Part shown: positions 42,252-52,438 of the stretch, piece after piece
How positions within the stretch are numbered: position 1 is the first letter of the stretch
How the letters are laid out: the number at the start of each line of letters is the position of its first letter
Source: Sodalis praecaptivus
GTDB taxonomy: Bacteria; Pseudomonadota; Gammaproteobacteria; Enterobacterales; Enterobacteriaceae
Assembly (NCBI RefSeq): GCF_000517425.1
Contig: NZ_CP006569.1
Location: forward strand, 2,108,001-2,172,000
Length of the DNA stretch: 64,000 nt
Direction of reading: 5' to 3'
The notes under the pieces: model-generated
Database searches by the model: none
Told to the model about the DNA's origin: nothing
What the model saw: only the letters and a program-made list of their open reading frames with translations
Position numbers and translations under genes: made by a program

Positions 42252-43649
42252 ATGAAAAGACTGCAAACCGAATTGAATGCGCTGGTGAATCGCGGGCTTG
42301 ACCGGCACCTGCGGCTGGCGGTGACCGGCCTGAGCCGTAGCGGTAAGACCGCGTTTATTACTTCCCTCGTCAATCAGCTGCTTATGGCTAATCATGGCGC
42401 ACGCCTGCCGTTATTTGATGTGGCCCGCGAAGGCCGGCTGCTGGGCGTGCGGCGGGTGCCGCAGCGTAACCTGGGGTTGTCACGTTTTACTTACGATGAA
42501 GGTATGGCGGCGCTCAGCGGTTCGCCCCCCGCCTGGCCGGTACCGACCCGCGGCGTCAGCGAAATGCGTCTGGCGCTGCGCTACCGGTCACGGGATGCGT
42601 TGTGGCGCCACATCAAAGAGGCCGGCACGCTGTATCTGGAAATCGTCGATTATCCCGGAGAATGGCTGCTGGATTTGCCCATGCTGGAGCAAGAGTATCT
42701 CACCTGGTCGCGGCAAATGCTGGGGCTGCTGCACGGGGAGCGGGCGACGTGGGCCGCGCCCTGGCTTTCGCGCTGCGCCGAGTTGGACCCTTTGGCGCCG
42801 GCGGACGAGCGGGCGCTGGCGGCGATTGCCCAGTCCTATACCGACTATTTATTGCAGGCCAAAGCCGCCGGGCTGCATTTCATCCAGCCGGGACGGTTTG
42901 TGCTGCCGGGCGACATGGCCGGCGCGCCGGCGCTGCAATTTTTCCCCTGGCCGCGGTTGGACGACGGCGATGAGGGACGGCTGGCGCGGGCGGATAAACG
43001 CAGCAACATCGGGATGTTGCGCGAACGCTACCGCTACTATTGCCAGCAGGTCGTAAAAGGCTTCTACAAACAGCATTTCAGCGGTTTCGACCGACAGATT
43101 GTCCTGGTGGACTGTTTAGCGGCGCTCAACCGGGGGCCCGATGCCTTTAACGACATGCGCCTGGCGCTGACGCAATTGATGCGCAGTTTTCATTACGGCA
43201 AGCGCAGCCTGTATCGCCGGCTGTTTTCCCCCTGTATCGATAAATTGATGTTTGCCGCGAGCAAAGCGGATCATGTGACCGCCGATCAGCACGCCAATTT
43301 GGTCTCGCTGTTGCAGCAGTTGGTGAAAGACGCCTGGCAAAATGCCGCTTTTGAAGGCATCAGTATGGATTGCGCCGGGGTGGCGGCGATTCAGTCCACG
43401 CTTAATGGCGCGGTGATGCATCAGGGACAAAGCCTGCCGGCGCTCAAAGGCGATCGGCTGCAGGACGGAGCGCCGCTCACGTTTTATCCGGGAGAAGTGC
43501 CGGCACGCTTACCGGGACCGGCCTTTTGGCAACACCAGCAGTTTCAGTTCGAGGCCTTCCGTCCGCAGGCGCGTGAGAGCGACGCCCCGTTACCGCATAT
43601 TCGCATGGATGCCGTCATGGCGTTTTTGCTGGGGGATAAATTACGATGA
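42252..43649 (+). CDS. ycjX: YcjX family ATP/GTP-binding protein
   Basis: A 465-residue protein, the E. coli length, of the DUF463 P-loop family. The nucleotide-binding loop is [10 protein letters not shown] at residues 25-34, and [17 protein letters not shown] contains the switch-like DYPGEW. It is stress-inducible in E. coli, and its function is undefined. It overlaps ycjF by 4 bases; the two are commonly co-expressed downstream of psp genes. Confidence 0.95.
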   Translation: MKRLQTELNALVNRGLDRHLRLAVTGLSRSGKTAFITSLVNQLLMANHGARLPLFDVAREGRLLGVRRVPQRNLGLSRFTYDEGMAALSGSPPAWPVPTRGVSEMRLALRYRSRDALWRHIKEAGTLYLEIVDYPGEWLLDLPMLEQEYLTWSRQMLGLLHGERATWAAPWLSRCAELDPLAPADERALAAIAQSYTDYLLQAKAAGLHFIQPGRFVLPGDMAGAPALQFFPWPRLDDGDEGRLARADKRSNIGMLRERYRYYCQQVVKGFYKQHFSGFDRQIVLVDCLAALNRGPDAFNDMRLALTQLMRSFHYGKRSLYRRLFSPCIDKLMFAASKADHVTADQHANLVSLLQQLVKDAWQNAAFEGISMDCAGVAAIQSTLNGAVMHQGQSLPALKGDRLQDGAPLTFYPGEVPARLPGPAFWQHQQFQFEAFRPQARESDAPLPHIRMDAVMAFLLGDKLR

Positions 43650-44701
43650 CCGATCCTATCCGACCGCGTATTGATTTTGATTCGCCGCTGAACGAGCCTG
43701 AGGCGCCGCGCCTGCGCGCCGCCAGGCACTTTACTCACGCCGACAGCGAGGGGTTTGTGCCCCATCCTTCGGCGGTAGCGGAAGACGAGACCGGCAAGCC
43801 GGAGGCGCTCCTTACCCACGCGTTGACGCCAAAACGCAGCCTGTGGCGGCGGATGGTGGTAGCGGGTGTAGGCCTATTGGCGCTCAGCAGCGTCGCGCAG
43901 GGCATCGGCGCTTTCGTAAACGCCTGGCAGCAGCAGCAGTGGTTCAGCCTGGGGGCGCTCACCGCCGCTGGCATCATCGTGCTGGCGGCCCTTGGCGCGA
44001 TTTACGGCGAATGGCGCAGGCTTTACCGCCTGCGCGAAAGGGTGACGCTACGCGATCATGCGGCGGACCTGCTAAAAAGCCATGCGTTAGGCGAGGGGCG
44101 CGCCTTTTGCCAGCGGCTTGCCGCCCAGGCGGGCATCGGCGCCGATCATCCCGCGCTGCAACGCTGGCAGGCCGCGCTGCACGATAGCCAGAGCGATCGG
44201 GAAGTGGTGGCGCTTTACGCCAGAGTGGTCCAGCCGGTCATTGATCGCCAGGTGCGGCTCACCATCAGCCGATTTGCGGCAGAATCGACGCTGCTGGTCG
44301 CCGTTAGCCCGCTGGCGCTGGTGGACATGAGCTTTATCGCTTGGCGTAATTTCCGCTTGGTGAACCGTATCGCCGCGCTTTACGGTATTGAGTTGGGCTA
44401 TTTCAGCCGCATCCGGCTGTTCCGGCTGGTGCTGGTGAATATCGCTTTTGCCGGTATCAGCGAATGGGTACGGGAAATCGGTATGGACTCGGTATCCCAA
44501 GATCTCACGGCCCGGCTCTCTGCCCGCGCCGCGCAGGGAATGGGGGCTGGGTTGCTGACGGCCCGGCTGGGGCTGAAGGCAATGGAACTGTGCCGGCCGC
44601 TACCGTGGTTGCCCGGTGAAAAACCGCGCCTCGGCGAGTTCCGCCGCGAATTGCTGGGCCAGTTAAAATCCGCGTTGGACAAGCGTTCCTCCGCCGGCTG
44701 A
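43646..44701 (+). CDS. ycjF: UPF0283 membrane protein YcjF
   Basis: A 351-residue inner-membrane protein (E. coli 353) with two membrane helices at about residues 70-92 and 100-121, and a long cytoplasmic domain ending in [15 protein letters not shown]. Its function is unknown; it is linked by position to YcjX and the Psp stress response. The start overlaps the ycjX stop (ATGA). Confidence 0.95.
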   Translation: MTDPIRPRIDFDSPLNEPEAPRLRAARHFTHADSEGFVPHPSAVAEDETGKPEALLTHALTPKRSLWRRMVVAGVGLLALSSVAQGIGAFVNAWQQQQWFSLGALTAAGIIVLAALGAIYGEWRRLYRLRERVTLRDHAADLLKSHALGEGRAFCQRLAAQAGIGADHPALQRWQAALHDSQSDREVVALYARVVQPVIDRQVRLTISRFAAESTLLVAVSPLALVDMSFIAWRNFRLVNRIAALYGIELGYFSRIRLFRLVLVNIAFAGISEWVREIGMDSVSQDLTARLSARAAQGMGAGLLTARLGLKAMELCRPLPWLPGEKPRLGEFRRELLGQLKSALDKRSSAG

Positions 44702-44730
44702 CCGATAAATGGATGGTTTAGTGTCCAGGC

Positions 44731-44748
44731 TGTCAACTTTTGCTGACA
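44731..44748. promoter_or_regulatory. TyrR box upstream of tyrR
   Basis: TGTCAACTTTTGCTGACA has the TyrR-box form (TGTAAA-N6-TTTACA) with the essential G and C 14 bases apart and mismatches at three positions. It lies about 75 bases before the tyrR start, which fits the autoregulation known in E. coli. Not scored. Confidence 0.55.
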
Positions 44749-44820
44749 GACAGCTTCAACCGCGGCGCAATGGCCAGTATGATATCCCCCAAACACCTGA
44801 TCGCTTGAGCGAGGCAATAC

Positions 44821-46392
44821 ATGCGTTTAGAAGTAGCTTGTCAGGACCGTTTGGGCCTGGTGCGGGAAATATTGGATTTACTGGTGTCGCGTACGATCAA
44901 TTTGCGCGGCATCGAGGTCGTCGCCACCGGGCGCGTTTATCTTAATTTTACGCAGTTGGAATTCGATGTATTCCGCTCATTGATGGCGGAGATTCGCCGG
45001 ATAGATGGCGTGACCGATGTGCGTACCGTCGCTTTTATGCCCACCGAACGCGACTCGCGCGCGATGCAGGCCATTCTTGCCGCCATGCCGGAAGCCGTAT
45101 TGTCTATCGATCTCAAAGGTCGGGTCGCACTGTCCAACCCGGCGGCGGCGCTGTTGTTCAATCTCAGCGAAGAGAAACTCGCCGGCCAGTCCGTATCCTC
45201 GCTGGTGGGCGGTTTTGATTTCAATCGGTGGCTGGAGGATGCCCTGCCTCAGCCGGCCGCCGAACGGGTCGTGATTGCCGGTCAGGATTTCCTGCTGGAT
45301 ATCACCCCCGTGCAATTGCCGGGGGACGACGGCAATATCGCCACCGTCGGCGGTGTGGTCATGTTGAAATCGGCGCTGCGCATGGACCGGCAATTAAAAG
45401 ACCATTCCGTTCACGACGACAGCGCGTTCAGTCATCTGCTGGCCAGCAGCGAGCGTATGCGCCAGGTTATCAATCACGCCCGAAAGTTGGCGATGCTGGA
45501 CGCGCCGCTGCTGATCATGGGCGAAACCGGTACCGGTAAAGATGTGTTAGCGCACGCCTGCCATCTGCGCAGCGCCCGTGGCCGTAAGCCCTTTTTGGCG
45601 CTCAATTGTGCCGCCTTGCCCGACGAAGTGGCCGAAAGCGAGCTTTTTGGCCATGCCGCCGGCGCTTATCCCAACGCGCTCGAAAGTAAAAGAGGCTTTT
45701 TTGAACAGGCGGACGGCGGCTCGGTTCTATTGGATGAGATAGCGGAAATGTCGCCGCGCATGCAAAATAAGTTATTGCGCTTTCTCAATGACGGCACCTT
45801 CCGGCGCGTGGGGGAAGACAAGGAAATGCATGTGGATGTGCGGGTCATTTGCGCCACGCAGAAAAATCTGCTGGAGCTGGTACGGGACGGCCATTTCCGC
45901 GAAGACTTGTATTATCGCCTGAATGTGCTCACCTTGACTATCCCGCCGTTGCGCGAGCGCCCCGAAGATATCATGCCGCTGGCATCGATGTTCGTCGCCC
46001 GTTTCTGCGACGAACAAGGGGTGGCGCGGCCGCGTCTGGCGCCGGATCTGGCCGCCACGTTGACGCTTTATCCCTGGCCGGGCAACGTGCGACAGTTGAA
46101 AAATGCGCTGTATCGCGCCATGGCGCAGCGGGAAGGGACGACATTATGCGCCGAGGATATTGACCTGCCCGACTTAAGCCAGGCGCTGCCGTTGACGGAC
46201 GATCTCTTGGACGGGTCGCTGGATGACATCAGCAAACGGTTCGAGCGTTCCGTGTTGACGCGCCTCTATGGTGCCTATCCCAGTACCCGCAAACTGGCGA
46301 AACGGCTGGGGGTATCCCATACCGCCATTGCCAATAAATTACGGGAATATGGTTTGAGCGGCAAGAAAACGGATGAGGATCCCGCGGTCTAG
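44821..46392 (+). CDS. tyrR: Aromatic amino acid regulator TyrR
   Basis: A 523-residue regulator (E. coli 513) of aromatic amino-acid synthesis and transport. Order: ACT domain (1-75; MRLEVACQDRLGLVREILDLL), PAS domain (about 78-190), AAA+ domain with Walker A GETGTGKD, and C-terminal HTH (TRKLAKRLGVSHTAIANKLREYGL). The GAFTGA loop is replaced by GAYPNA, as expected for TyrR, which works with sigma-70. Confidence 0.97.
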   Translation: MRLEVACQDRLGLVREILDLLVSRTINLRGIEVVATGRVYLNFTQLEFDVFRSLMAEIRRIDGVTDVRTVAFMPTERDSRAMQAILAAMPEAVLSIDLKGRVALSNPAAALLFNLSEEKLAGQSVSSLVGGFDFNRWLEDALPQPAAERVVIAGQDFLLDITPVQLPGDDGNIATVGGVVMLKSALRMDRQLKDHSVHDDSAFSHLLASSERMRQVINHARKLAMLDAPLLIMGETGTGKDVLAHACHLRSARGRKPFLALNCAALPDEVAESELFGHAAGAYPNALESKRGFFEQADGGSVLLDEIAEMSPRMQNKLLRFLNDGTFRRVGEDKEMHVDVRVICATQKNLLELVRDGHFREDLYYRLNVLTLTIPPLRERPEDIMPLASMFVARFCDEQGVARPRLAPDLAATLTLYPWPGNVRQLKNALYRAMAQREGTTLCAEDIDLPDLSQALPLTDDLLDGSLDDISKRFERSVLTRLYGAYPSTRKLAKRLGVSHTAIANKLREYGLSGKKTDEDPAV

Positions 46393-46578
46393 CCCGGCGG
46401 ATGCCCCCATAACGCGTTCATTTCAGCGGAGCGCCGGCCAAGCGGCTCTGTCCAGCGGGGCGCGTGACGAGCCGGCGACGTCAGCGCGGCGCTAGCCGGG
46501 GTCGGTTAGCCCGAGGGCGGCAAGCCGGCGCGGATCGGCCAAAGTGTCCACCGTCTATCCTGCGCTCGCCGCGCTCGC

Positions 46579-47085
46579 TCAGGCGTGCAGCGCGGCGAGC
46601 GCCGCATCGTAATCCGGTTCTGTGGCAATTTCGCCGACCAGTTGGCTGTAAATAACGCTGTCGTGTTCGTCCAATACCACCACCGCGCGCGCCGCCAAAC
46701 CTTTCATCGGTCCATCGTCAATCGCTACACCATAATGCTGGCGGAATGCCGGGTCGCGCAGAGTAGACAGGGCGATGACCCGCTCCAGCCCCTCGGCGCC
46801 GCAAAATCGTTTCTGAGCAAACGGCAGGTCGGCGGAGATGCAGAGTACCAGCGTATTGTCGAGCGATCCCGCCAATTGATTGAACTTACGGACCGACGTT
46901 GCGCAGGTGCCGGTGTCCACGCTCGGGAAGATATTAAGCACCTTGCGTTTTCCGGTGTAACTTTTCAAGGTCACATCGGACAAATCGGTGGCGACCAGTA
47001 AAAAATCCGGCGCTTTGGCACCCGGCGCCAAAAACGTACCGGCTACGGTCACCGGCTGGCCTTTCAAAGTAATAGTCTGTGACAT
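46579..47085 (-). CDS. tpx: Thiol peroxidase
   Basis: A 168-residue atypical 2-Cys peroxiredoxin, the E. coli length, reducing organic hydroperoxides with thioredoxin. The peroxidatic Cys61 ([14 protein letters not shown]) and resolving Cys95 (KRFCGAEGL) are present. The frame opens 12 codons upstream; the ATG at 47085 has AAGGA at 8 bases and gives the family start MSQTITLKG. It is divergent from ycjG, as in E. coli. Confidence 0.98.
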   Translation of the reverse strand: MSQTITLKGQPVTVAGTFLAPGAKAPDFLLVATDLSDVTLKSYTGKRKVLNIFPSVDTGTCATSVRKFNQLAGSLDNTLVLCISADLPFAQKRFCGAEGLERVIALSTLRDPAFRQHYGVAIDDGPMKGLAARAVVVLDEHDSVIYSQLVGEIATEPDYDAALAALHA

Positions 47086-47234
47086 GAATCGCATCCTTTT
47101 GGGTGATAGTGTACAAGTCATTAACAGAATAAGCCTAATTGCGTTGAATTACGAAATTTCTTCTTACCCCTGCCGGTAGGCGGTGTTTTGCCGCTATACT
47201 TTTGATTTGCCGCTAATTGATCCGAGGATGCCCG

Positions 47235-48203
47235 ATGAGAGTAATGCGTTTTTATCCGCAGGCCTGGCCGTTGCGAACGCCGTTCGTCATCGCGCGCGGT
47301 GAGCGTACCGAAGCCCGGGTGGTGGTGGTGGACATCGAGCAAGATGGGCTGCATGGTATCGGCGAATGTACGCCCTATCCCCGTTACGGCGAAACCGAGG
47401 CCTCGGTTATCGGGCAAATCAACAGCGTCCTGCACGGCATCGAACAGGGCATCAGCCGAGACGTCTTGCTGCAATTGCTGCCCGCCGGCGCCGCGCGCAA
47501 TGCCATCGATAGCGCGCTGTGGGATTTGGAGCGCCAGGCGGCCGGCCAAACGCTGGCGGACTATGCCGGTGTCGCGCTGCCGACGCGGATCGTCACGGCG
47601 CAGACCCTGAGTATTGATGAGCCGCAGACGATGGCGGAGGCCGCGCGGCGCTGCTGGGACCAAGGTGCCCGGTTGCTGAAAGTTAAACTGGACGACCACC
47701 TGTTAACCGAGCGCGTGGTTGCCATCCGTGCGGCGGTGCCGCAAGCCACCCTGATTGTGGACGCCAACGAGTCGTGGCAACCGGAGGGCTTGGCGACGCG
47801 TTGTCAGTTGCTCGCCGATTTAGGGGTGGCGATGCTGGAGCAACCGCTGCCGGCGGAGCACGACGCGGCGTTGCAGCATTTTATCCACCCGTTGCCGATT
47901 TGCGCGGATGAAAGTTGTCATACCCGTGACCAATTGGCGACGCTACAGGGCAGTTATGAAATGATCAATATCAAGCTGGATAAAACCGGCGGGCTGACCG
48001 AGGCGCTACTGTTGGCGCAACAGGCGCGCGCGAAGGGCTTCGCTATCATGCTGGGCTGCATGCTTTGTACCTCGCGCGCGGTGGCGGCAGCGCTGCCGCT
48101 GACGCCGCAGGCGAGCTTTATTGATCTCGATGGTCCCACCTGGCTGGCGATGGACGCTGAACCGGCGTTGTCCTTCCAGTGCGGGTCGATAACGCTCGGC
48201 TGA
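47235..48203 (+). CDS. ycjG: L-Ala-D/L-Glu epimerase
   Basis: A 322-residue enolase-superfamily racemase (E. coli YcjG 321) that epimerises L-Ala-D-Glu to L-Ala-L-Glu during murein-peptide recycling. The catalytic lysines are seen in LLKVKLD and INIKLDKTGG, and the metal ligands in IVDANESW, EQPLP and CADES. The ATG at 47235 has GAGG at 7 bases; an upstream in-frame codon at 47217 is less likely. It lies beside mpaA and mppA, which supply murein peptides. Confidence 0.95.
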   Translation: MRVMRFYPQAWPLRTPFVIARGERTEARVVVVDIEQDGLHGIGECTPYPRYGETEASVIGQINSVLHGIEQGISRDVLLQLLPAGAARNAIDSALWDLERQAAGQTLADYAGVALPTRIVTAQTLSIDEPQTMAEAARRCWDQGARLLKVKLDDHLLTERVVAIRAAVPQATLIVDANESWQPEGLATRCQLLADLGVAMLEQPLPAEHDAALQHFIHPLPICADESCHTRDQLATLQGSYEMINIKLDKTGGLTEALLLAQQARAKGFAIMLGCMLCTSRAVAAALPLTPQASFIDLDGPTWLAMDAEPALSFQCGSITLG

Positions 48204-48255
48204 GCGCTTGGCAGGCGGTGCGCTTAGACAGGGGGCGGGGGAGCGCCGACTGCCC

Positions 48256-48978
48256 TCAGCTGCGCGTTGCGCCGTCGGTGTCCGTTAATAACGCTATCAT
48301 CGCTTCAAGATAATCGTGGGTGGCGGCATCGGCTGAAATGGCCGGCAATTCCACGGTAATGCACGGCAGCCCGCGGTCGGCGCACCAACTGCCGAACGAT
48401 CCCGGCGTGGCATACCCCACGCTCTCTACCAGCGGTAGGCGGAATGTCTGCGCCAGACGCTGCGCCAGCGGCGATGGCGGCGCCTGCTCGATGCAGGCCA
48501 GCGGTTCATGGAAGCTGACGACCCAGGCGGGCCGCAGATCGTCAATCAACCGGCATAATGCTTGCGTTTCCGGTTCGGAACCCGCCTGGTCGCCGGTGGC
48601 AAGCGCAACATCCCGGGCCTGCGTTGCGCTGGTCCAGCGATACACCGTTTCACCGCTCTGCCAGTTCGCCGCCGGGAAGTTGCGGTTGAGATCCACACCC
48701 CGGGCGTTGGCGCGCAGCCCGAACCGGCAGCCGTCGGGGTTGACCGCCAGCACTAGCGCATGACGCAGCGCCTCCGGGCCAAGCGTGCGCAGGGCACAGG
48801 AGAGCGCGATGACGCTTGCGGTCTCATCGCCGTGGGTGCCGGCGATAATCAGCCCATGACCTGCCGCCCCCCGGCTGGCGGGATGATAAAGCAGCGGCGC
48901 GCCCAGCACTGAGGTACCATAGGATGTTCCCAACGATGGCAAGGCGCCGCGCTGGGATCGGGGCCGAAAGGGTTGCAT
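48256..48978 (-). CDS. mpaA: Murein peptide amidase A
   Basis: A 240-residue M14-type zinc carboxypeptidase (E. coli 242) cleaving the gamma-D-Glu-meso-diaminopimelate bond in murein tripeptide. The zinc site is in IIAGTHGDETAS with the second histidine in VVSFHEP; the substrate segment GVDLNRNFPA is conserved. It acts before YcjG in the recycling route. Convergent with ycjG. Confidence 0.95.
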   Translation of the reverse strand: MQPFRPRSQRGALPSLGTSYGTSVLGAPLLYHPASRGAAGHGLIIAGTHGDETASVIALSCALRTLGPEALRHALVLAVNPDGCRFGLRANARGVDLNRNFPAANWQSGETVYRWTSATQARDVALATGDQAGSEPETQALCRLIDDLRPAWVVSFHEPLACIEQAPPSPLAQRLAQTFRLPLVESVGYATPGSFGSWCADRGLPCITVELPAISADAATHDYLEAMIALLTDTDGATRS

Positions 48979-49123
48979 ACTGTTTCCCGCCAGAAAATAA
49001 TCAGTTACATTAACAGTGATTACTTTACCGAAAAATTTCCCGCAGTGTTAGTTTCCGCAGAGTATTTTGCCAGAACGCCGACGGGGTAAGCCCGATATCG
49101 GCCATAACGCTAAGGAACAGTCT

Positions 49124-50740
49124 ATGCCGCGTTTCCCGTTTGCCATTTGCGCCCTCATGCTCGCCGCCGTCTGCGGCAACCTGCACGCCGCCACGGTCCC
49201 TCCCGGTACCGCGCTGGCGGATAAACAACAGGTGGTACGCCACATCAAAGACGAGCCCTCCTCACTCGATCCTATTAAAGCCGTCGGGCTGGTAGAGGCT
49301 CAGGTTGACCGGGATTTGTTTGAAGGGCTGGTCAATCAGGATCCCGCCGGCAAGGCTATTCCCGGCGTGGCACTGCGCTGGCAGACCAGCGATAACCAAA
49401 ACTATGTGTTTCATCTGCGTCGCGACGCGCGCTGGTCGAACGGCCAGCCGGTGACGGCGCAGGACTTTGTCTACAGCTGGCGTCGATTGGTTGATCCCGC
49501 CAACCATTCTACTTTTTCCTGGTTTGCCGAACTCGCGGGCCTGAAAAACGCCAGCGAGATTATCGCCGGCAAGCTGCCCGCTGAACAATTGGGCGTCAGC
49601 GCGCCGGACGACTACACGCTGAAGGTGACGCTCGATAAGCCGGTGCCGTATTTCGTCAGCCTGACCGCCAATTTCAGCCTGTTTCCGGTGAATCGCGCCA
49701 CGGTGGAGCGTTACGGCCAGGAGTGGACGCGCGTCGGCCATTTGGTGGGCAACGGCGCGTTTCAGCTCAGCGAGCGCGTGGTGAATGAAAAACTGGTCCT
49801 GACGCCCAATCCTTACTATTGGGATCATCAACATACCGTGCTGACCCAGGTGACCTTTGTCCCCATTAGCGCCGAATCGGCCGCGCTTAATCGCTATATG
49901 GCCAACGATATCGACATTACCGAGTCGTTTCCCAAGGATCGTTACCGGCAACTGCTGCAACACATCCCCGATCAGGTTTACACGCCGGATCAGCTCGGTA
50001 CCTATTATTATGCCTTCAACACTCGGCGCGGCCCCACGCAGGACGTGCGGGTGCGGAAAGCGCTGTCTTATGCCATCGACCGGCGCATTATCGCCGGTAA
50101 AGTGGTGGGATCCGGCGAGAAGCCGGCCTGGCATTTTACCCCAGACGTAACGGTAGGCTTTACGCCGGCGGCCAGCTACTTGCAGCAGCACAGCCAGCAG
50201 GAGCTAGACGCCCAGGCGCAGGCCCTGATGCAGGCAGCCGGTTACGGGCCGAATAAGCCGCTGACGCTTACCCTGTTGTATAACACCTCGGAAAGTAACC
50301 AGAAGATTGCCATTGCGGTGGCGTCGATGTGGAAAAAAACGCTGGGCGTGAATGTCAAATTGGTCAATCAAGAATGGAAAACCTATATTGATAGCCGCAA
50401 CACCGGCAACTTTGATGTGGTGCGCGCTTCGTGGATTGGCGATTACAATGAGCCCTCGACCTTCTTATCGTTGTTGACCTCCACCCACAGCGGCAATATC
50501 GCCAAATTCAGCGATCCCGCCTACGATCAGCTATTGCAACAGGCCAGCCGGGAAACACATCCGCAGCGGCTGAGCGAGGATTATAACAAAGCGGAGGCCA
50601 TCATTGCCGATGAGGCGCCTATTGCGCCCCTCTATCAATTCACCAATGGCCGGTTGATCAAGCCTTGGCTGAAAGGGTATCCCATTAACAACCCGGAAGA
50701 CGTGGCCTACAGTCAGACGCTGTATGTGTTGAAACATTAA
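49124..50740 (+). CDS. mppA: Murein tripeptide-binding protein MppA
   Basis: A 538-residue periplasmic solute-binding protein of the OppA family (E. coli MppA 537), delivering L-Ala-gamma-D-Glu-meso-Dap to the Opp transporter. A signal peptide spans residues 1-22 (FAICALMLAAVCGNLHAAT). Typical stretches are IKDEPSSLDPIKAVG and SWIGDYNEPSTFLSLLTS. AAGGAA precedes the ATG at 49124; 19 upstream codons in frame are not family-like. OppA itself is the alternative, but the neighbourhood (tpx-ycjG-mpaA) indicates MppA. Confidence 0.94.
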   Translation: MPRFPFAICALMLAAVCGNLHAATVPPGTALADKQQVVRHIKDEPSSLDPIKAVGLVEAQVDRDLFEGLVNQDPAGKAIPGVALRWQTSDNQNYVFHLRRDARWSNGQPVTAQDFVYSWRRLVDPANHSTFSWFAELAGLKNASEIIAGKLPAEQLGVSAPDDYTLKVTLDKPVPYFVSLTANFSLFPVNRATVERYGQEWTRVGHLVGNGAFQLSERVVNEKLVLTPNPYYWDHQHTVLTQVTFVPISAESAALNRYMANDIDITESFPKDRYRQLLQHIPDQVYTPDQLGTYYYAFNTRRGPTQDVRVRKALSYAIDRRIIAGKVVGSGEKPAWHFTPDVTVGFTPAASYLQQHSQQELDAQAQALMQAAGYGPNKPLTLTLLYNTSESNQKIAIAVASMWKKTLGVNVKLVNQEWKTYIDSRNTGNFDVVRASWIGDYNEPSTFLSLLTSTHSGNIAKFSDPAYDQLLQQASRETHPQRLSEDYNKAEAIIADEAPIAPLYQFTNGRLIKPWLKGYPINNPEDVAYSQTLYVLKH

Positions 50741-51048
50741 GCGGCCCGTTGCCGCCGGCTGGCCGCGCGCGCGGCGTGGGTGGCAGCCTGCGCGCCGCGC
50801 GCGAAGCTATCCCATCAACCGGCCGCGAGCCGCAGCCTCTGCGCGGCATGCTGTTGCCGCGGTGGCTGTCTCTCGTGGCTCCTATCGGCTGACGCGGTGG
50901 GCGATGTGTTCAGCGGTATTCAGCCATCATTTTGCGCGTGAATTCCGTATCAATTACCCTATCTGTCGCCGAGCGCGGCTGATAATGTGGGCTGGCCACA
51001 GGTGGAGAGGGGGCGTCATGCGTCCTTTCAGGCTGGCTGCGGCCATGG
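50741..51048. other. mppA downstream region
   Basis: A 308-base gap. In E. coli the genes ynaI, uspE, fnr and ogt follow mppA; none is detectable. A very GC-rich self-complementary stretch (GCGCGCGC-type) at about 50760-50810 could form a hairpin but has no T-run. Confidence 0.4.
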
Positions 51049-51849
51049 CTATTTGAACAGTTCGCGACGGATGCCTGAGACAAGGATGAACGTAATGGGA
51101 ATGCAGACCAGCAGCGAATAGACCACTTTGAACAGGTAGTTTGAAAGGACGTAGTGCAGCATATCCCCCAGGGGCATGCGGGTGGTAAAGAACATCAGGA
51201 TCCAAATCAGCGAGTAGAGAAACTGCCCGATGAGCGTGGAGACCAGGCAGCGGAACACCAGATAATGGCCGTTGCACAGCTCTTTAAAGCGCGAATAGAT
51301 ATAGTTGTTAGCATTATCCGCCGTCAGCAGGCAGATGAAATTGATAAAAAACAGCCAGGGCAGCGGGCTGAACGTCGCTTGATAATGCTTTGTCTGCTCG
51401 GGGTTTTCCCCCGGCAATTGCAGGCTAAGCCAAATCCCTCCCGCGGCCAGCAGTAGCGCGCATGCGCAAATCAGTACCGTGTTGCGTGCATGTTTGCGGC
51501 CGAAGATTTCGTTGATGGTATCCAAAAAGGCGAAGGAGAGGGGAAAGATCAGAATGCCGCCGGGCTGTAGCCCGCTAAACACCGAAATGGTATTGGGCGA
51601 AAGGGGAATGGCGATAAGCAGCGACGATACGAACAGCGTAAGCAGCACGATGAAAATGGTGAACTCTTTGTAGCGGTTTAAATCCAGCGGGCTCAAGGAG
51701 CAGGAGACGAGAATAGTATGGCGATCGTGGGCGGAAAAAAAATCGATGAGATGATTTCTGACCAGGCTGTCGGCACTATCGCGAAATATATGGCCTCCTT
51801 TTTTTACCCGGTAACTAATATTATTGTTAGTTATTTTTTCTAAAATCAT
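51049..51849 (-). CDS. VUT/YhhQ-family (DUF165) transporter
   Basis: A 266-residue inner-membrane protein with about six hydrophobic segments after a polar 55-residue N-terminal extension. The conserved part LLIAIPLSPNTISVFSGLQPGGILIFPLSFAFLDTINEIFGRKHAR is that of the queuosine-precursor/vitamin uptake family (YhhQ-like). The extension is longer than in YhhQ. The ATG at 51849 has AAGGAG at 9 bases, and is preferred over one 20 codons upstream. It follows the Xre regulator by 13 bases, so the two are co-transcribed. The substrate is not determinable. Confidence 0.8.
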   Translation of the reverse strand: MILEKITNNNISYRVKKGGHIFRDSADSLVRNHLIDFFSAHDRHTILVSCSLSPLDLNRYKEFTIFIVLLTLFVSSLLIAIPLSPNTISVFSGLQPGGILIFPLSFAFLDTINEIFGRKHARNTVLICACALLLAAGGIWLSLQLPGENPEQTKHYQATFSPLPWLFFINFICLLTADNANNYIYSRFKELCNGHYLVFRCLVSTLIGQFLYSLIWILMFFTTRMPLGDMLHYVLSNYLFKVVYSLLVCIPITFILVSGIRRELFK

Positions 51850-51862
51850 TTCGCCCACTCCT

Positions 51863-52438
51863 TTATTCAATATAATCAAAAAAAGCCACAATTCTACCCA
51901 GAACCGCACAATTGTTCATATCCGGCGGTTGGGGCGTATGATGAATCCAGCGAATGGAGGTAATATCATCAATACGCATTGAGAGAGTTAGCGCACCGCC
52001 GCAGCGCAACAAAAAGAGTCCGCTGCCTTTGAGTTTTTCATTAATCACGGCTAAGGTTGAATTCGCAAATATTTCGTTTGGCGGTATTTGCACCCCATAA
52101 AGACCGTCGGAATGGGGCAGCAGCGCTATCTCCGGCAATTGAATGATTTTTATATAACGTTTTTTCTGATCATTGTGTACAAATTTATACAACGGCACTT
52201 CAACCAAATGCTTATTATCATCAAGATTGGGGTCGCCGTAGCCGTTAAGCAGCCACTCCGGCCGCACCCGCAGCGCTTCTGCAATGCTAATGAGATGCTT
52301 GTGGGGGCGAGCAATATAGCCGGATAATAAATTAGACATATAACCATTAGATACGCCGATTATTCGTGCCAGTTCGGCGGCGTTAAATCCGCGGGCAAAA
52401 AGGGCTTCTTTTAAACGTTCATTAAATTGTTCCGTCAT
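51863..52438 (-). CDS. Xre-family regulator with degenerate S24-like domain
   Basis: A 191-residue regulator with an N-terminal HTH (residues 5-65: FNAAELARIIGVSNGYMSNLLSG). The C-terminal half has the outline of a phage-repressor/LexA S24 domain (GLYGVQIPP, SGLFLLRCGGALTLSMRIDDI, CAVLGRIVAFFDYIE) but no GDSM-type catalytic serine, so autocleavage is not expected. It lies just upstream of the VUT transporter and probably controls the pair. An upstream GTG at 52450 is an alternative start; ribosome-site evidence is weak for both. Confidence 0.8.
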   Translation of the reverse strand: MTEQFNERLKEALFARGFNAAELARIIGVSNGYMSNLLSGYIARPHKHLISIAEALRVRPEWLLNGYGDPNLDDNKHLVEVPLYKFVHNDQKKRYIKIIQLPEIALLPHSDGLYGVQIPPNEIFANSTLAVINEKLKGSGLFLLRCGGALTLSMRIDDITSIRWIHHTPQPPDMNNCAVLGRIVAFFDYIE